In this document: positions 31,281 to 32,547 of the stretch, one piece after another | How positions within the stretch are numbered: the first letter of the stretch is position 1 | Layout: every line of letters begins with the position of its first letter | Origin: Pseudobutyrivibrio sp. | Lineage (GTDB): Bacteria; Bacillota; Clostridia; Lachnospirales; Lachnospiraceae | Assembly (NCBI RefSeq): GCF_017471675.1 | Contig: NZ_JAFUSK010000057.1 | Coordinates: 1-32,547, forward strand | DNA: 32,547 bases | Reading direction: 5' to 3' | Notes under the pieces: generated by a model | The model's input: the letters and a program-made list of their open reading frames with translations, nothing else | Databases searched by the model: none | Told to the model about the DNA's origin: nothing | Made by a program: the position numbers and the translations under genes

Positions 31281-32547
31281 CTATTCTATAACACTAATCA
31301 AATTTACCTCAGGGTCTTTAGTGCCTTGCAGGCTACATCCCTTTTCCTTGGCAAATTCGATGTATTCTATTATTTCTTTTGTGATGCGCTCACCAGGTGT
31401 AAGAATTGGTATTCCCGGTGGATAGCACATAACAAGCTCTGCACAGATTCTGCCATCAGATTCAGCTACTGGCACCTGCACCTTGTTAGCGTAAAAAGCC
31501 TGCTGAGGTGTCATTACATTCTCTGGCTGGATAAAATCTCCACAGTATAAATCCGATGAATCCTTTTCATATAGACGCTTAATGTCCTCTAAAGCTCCTA
31601 CAAGTCGTTCAATATCCTGGATTCTATCACCTATGGAAATGTAAGCAAGTATATTTCCGATATCTCCAAATTCTATTTGGATATCGTACTCATCCCTAAG
31701 CAAATCGTATACCTCTATACCTGTAAGGCCAATGCCCTGGGTATAGATAGATAGCTTAGTTACATCAAAATCGTAAACACTGTCACCATCAATAAGCTCC
31801 TTGCCGTATGCATAAAAGCCACCGATTTCGTTAATCTCGTTTCGTGCATACTCTGCCATGTGAGCCACCTTTTTAAAGGATTCCTCACCCCTAAGAGCCA
31901 GGTTTCGTCTGGACAAATCCAGGCTTGATAGTAACAGATATGATGCGCTGGTAGTCTGTGTCAGATTAATAATCTGCCTTACATACTCGGCATCCATATC
32001 CTCTCCACAAAGAAGGATGGAGCTTTGAGTTAAAGACCCGCCTGATTTGTGCATGGATACAGCAGCCATATCAGCCCCTGCTGCCATGCCTGAGATAGGC
32101 AGATTATCATTAAAATACAGGTGAGTACCATGAGCCTCATCTGCTAACACCTTCATACCATGCTCATGTGCAATCTTAACTATTTCCTTAAGATTAGAAC
32201 ACACACCATAATAAGTAGGGTTGTTTATAAGAATAGCCTTGGCATCTGGATTGGCATCCATAACACGTCTTACCTCTTCCACCTCTACACCAAGTGCTAT
32301 ACCGATTTTAGGGTTAACCTTTACTTCTACATATACAGGTACCGCACCGCACAGTACCATTGCATTGATAACACTCTTATGGACATTTCTAGGAATCAAA
32401 ATCTTGTCACCAGCCTTGCACACTGAAAGAATCATAGTCTGCACTGAACTGGTGGTTCCATTTACCATAAGAAAGGCATGAGCAGCCCCAAATGCATCTG
32501 CTGTAAGCTCCTCTGCCTCCTTGATAACAGAAATCGGATGTCCTAAG
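31281..32547 (-). CDS. speA: Biosynthetic arginine decarboxylase (Orn/Lys/Arg decarboxylase, fold I), N-terminus missing
   Basis: The gene runs past the right edge. About 421 residues are visible, and family members of this short type have about 480-490, so only some 60-70 are lost. Landmarks are FLMVNGTTSSVQTMI, VLADEAHGTHLYFND (PLP ring contact), the PLP lysine in VSMHKSGGSLTQSS, and the C-terminal CYPPGIPILTPGE. The alternatives in this family are lysine or ornithine decarboxylase. Arginine is preferred because agmatine deiminase and N-carbamoylputrescine amidase follow in the same operon. This is an inference. It is the first visible gene of the polyamine operon. Confidence 0.92.
   Translation of the reverse strand, partial: LGHPISVIKEAEELTADAFGAAHAFLMVNGTTSSVQTMILSVCKAGDKILIPRNVHKSVINAMVLCGAVPVYVEVKVNPKIGIALGVEVEEVRRVMDANPDAKAILINNPTYYGVCSNLKEIVKIAHEHGMKVLADEAHGTHLYFNDNLPISGMAAGADMAAVSMHKSGGSLTQSSILLCGEDMDAEYVRQIINLTQTTSASYLLLSSLDLSRRNLALRGEESFKKVAHMAEYARNEINEIGGFYAYGKELIDGDSVYDFDVTKLSIYTQGIGLTGIEVYDLLRDEYDIQIEFGDIGNILAYISIGDRIQDIERLVGALEDIKRLYEKDSSDLYCGDFIQPENVMTPQQAFYANKVQVPVAESDGRICAELVMCYPPGIPILTPGERITKEIIEYIEFAKEKGCSLQGTKDPEVNLISVIE

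Noticed and set aside
1-32547. Prophage, insertion sequence or integrative element
   Set aside because: No transposase, integrase, phage structural gene or tRNA-flanking direct repeats were seen. Gene content is chromosomal and collinear.

Overview
The window looks like a chromosomal segment from a low-GC anaerobic Firmicute of the Lachnospiraceae type (Butyrivibrio, Pseudobutyrivibrio or Roseburia-like). This is inferred from AT-rich codon use, tRNA genes without an encoded CCA, a PPi-type phosphofructokinase, a large secreted GH10/CBM9 xylanase and the carboxyspermidine-type polyamine genes. I could not run a search, so the genus is not established. Every convincing protein gene lies on the minus strand. 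The only plus-strand units I can support are a group of putative non-coding RNAs at 15.87-16.65 kb.

Layout by region. (1) 1-4036, read right to left: carD-like regulator, PAP2 phosphatase, small membrane protein, PPi-dependent phosphofructokinase, and a YtcJ-like amidohydrolase cut by the window edge. (2) 4222-4581: RNase P RNA. (3) 4607-11247: a macromolecular-synthesis type operon dgt - dnaG - rpoD - trmK - nucleoside kinase with a TGS domain. (4) 11372-11573: tRNA-Leu(AAG) with a clear promoter and a long hairpin after it. (5) 11650-15779: a membrane-anchored carboxylesterase, then an MBOAT/SGNH pair typical of extracytoplasmic O-acylation. (6) 15780-16792: divergent promoters, three putative plus-strand small RNA units, and tRNA-Leu(CAG) on the minus strand with an unusual T-loop. 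(7) 16793-19268: cobI-like methyltransferase, GH27 alpha-galactosidase and D-aminoacyl-tRNA deacylase. (8) 19346-19640: a strictly periodic array in which a 9-bp motif flips orientation every 26 bp. (9) 19751-23590: the xylanase, with its own promoter and terminator. (10) 23745-32547: an apparent operon of at least eight genes for arginine to agmatine to N-carbamoylputrescine to putrescine to spermidine through carboxyspermidine, followed by a DUF815 ATPase and a SpoU-type RNA methyltransferase, and closed by a terminator.

Function. Region 3 couples replication priming, dNTP control, the housekeeping sigma factor and RNA modification. Region 10 encodes a nearly complete route to spermidine that does not need decarboxylated SAM, yet it also carries a SpeE homologue with no SpeD in view. 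The xylanase, GH27 enzyme and esterase fit a plant-fibre or host-glycan degrader.

The most unusual signals are the 26-bp alternating array upstream of cobI and the plus-strand RNA region. That region includes a roughly 235-nt multi-helix RNA and a second putative RNA with three Shine-Dalgarno-like repeats and a long hairpin whose G-U pairs indicate plus-strand transcription. I know no described family that matches the array.
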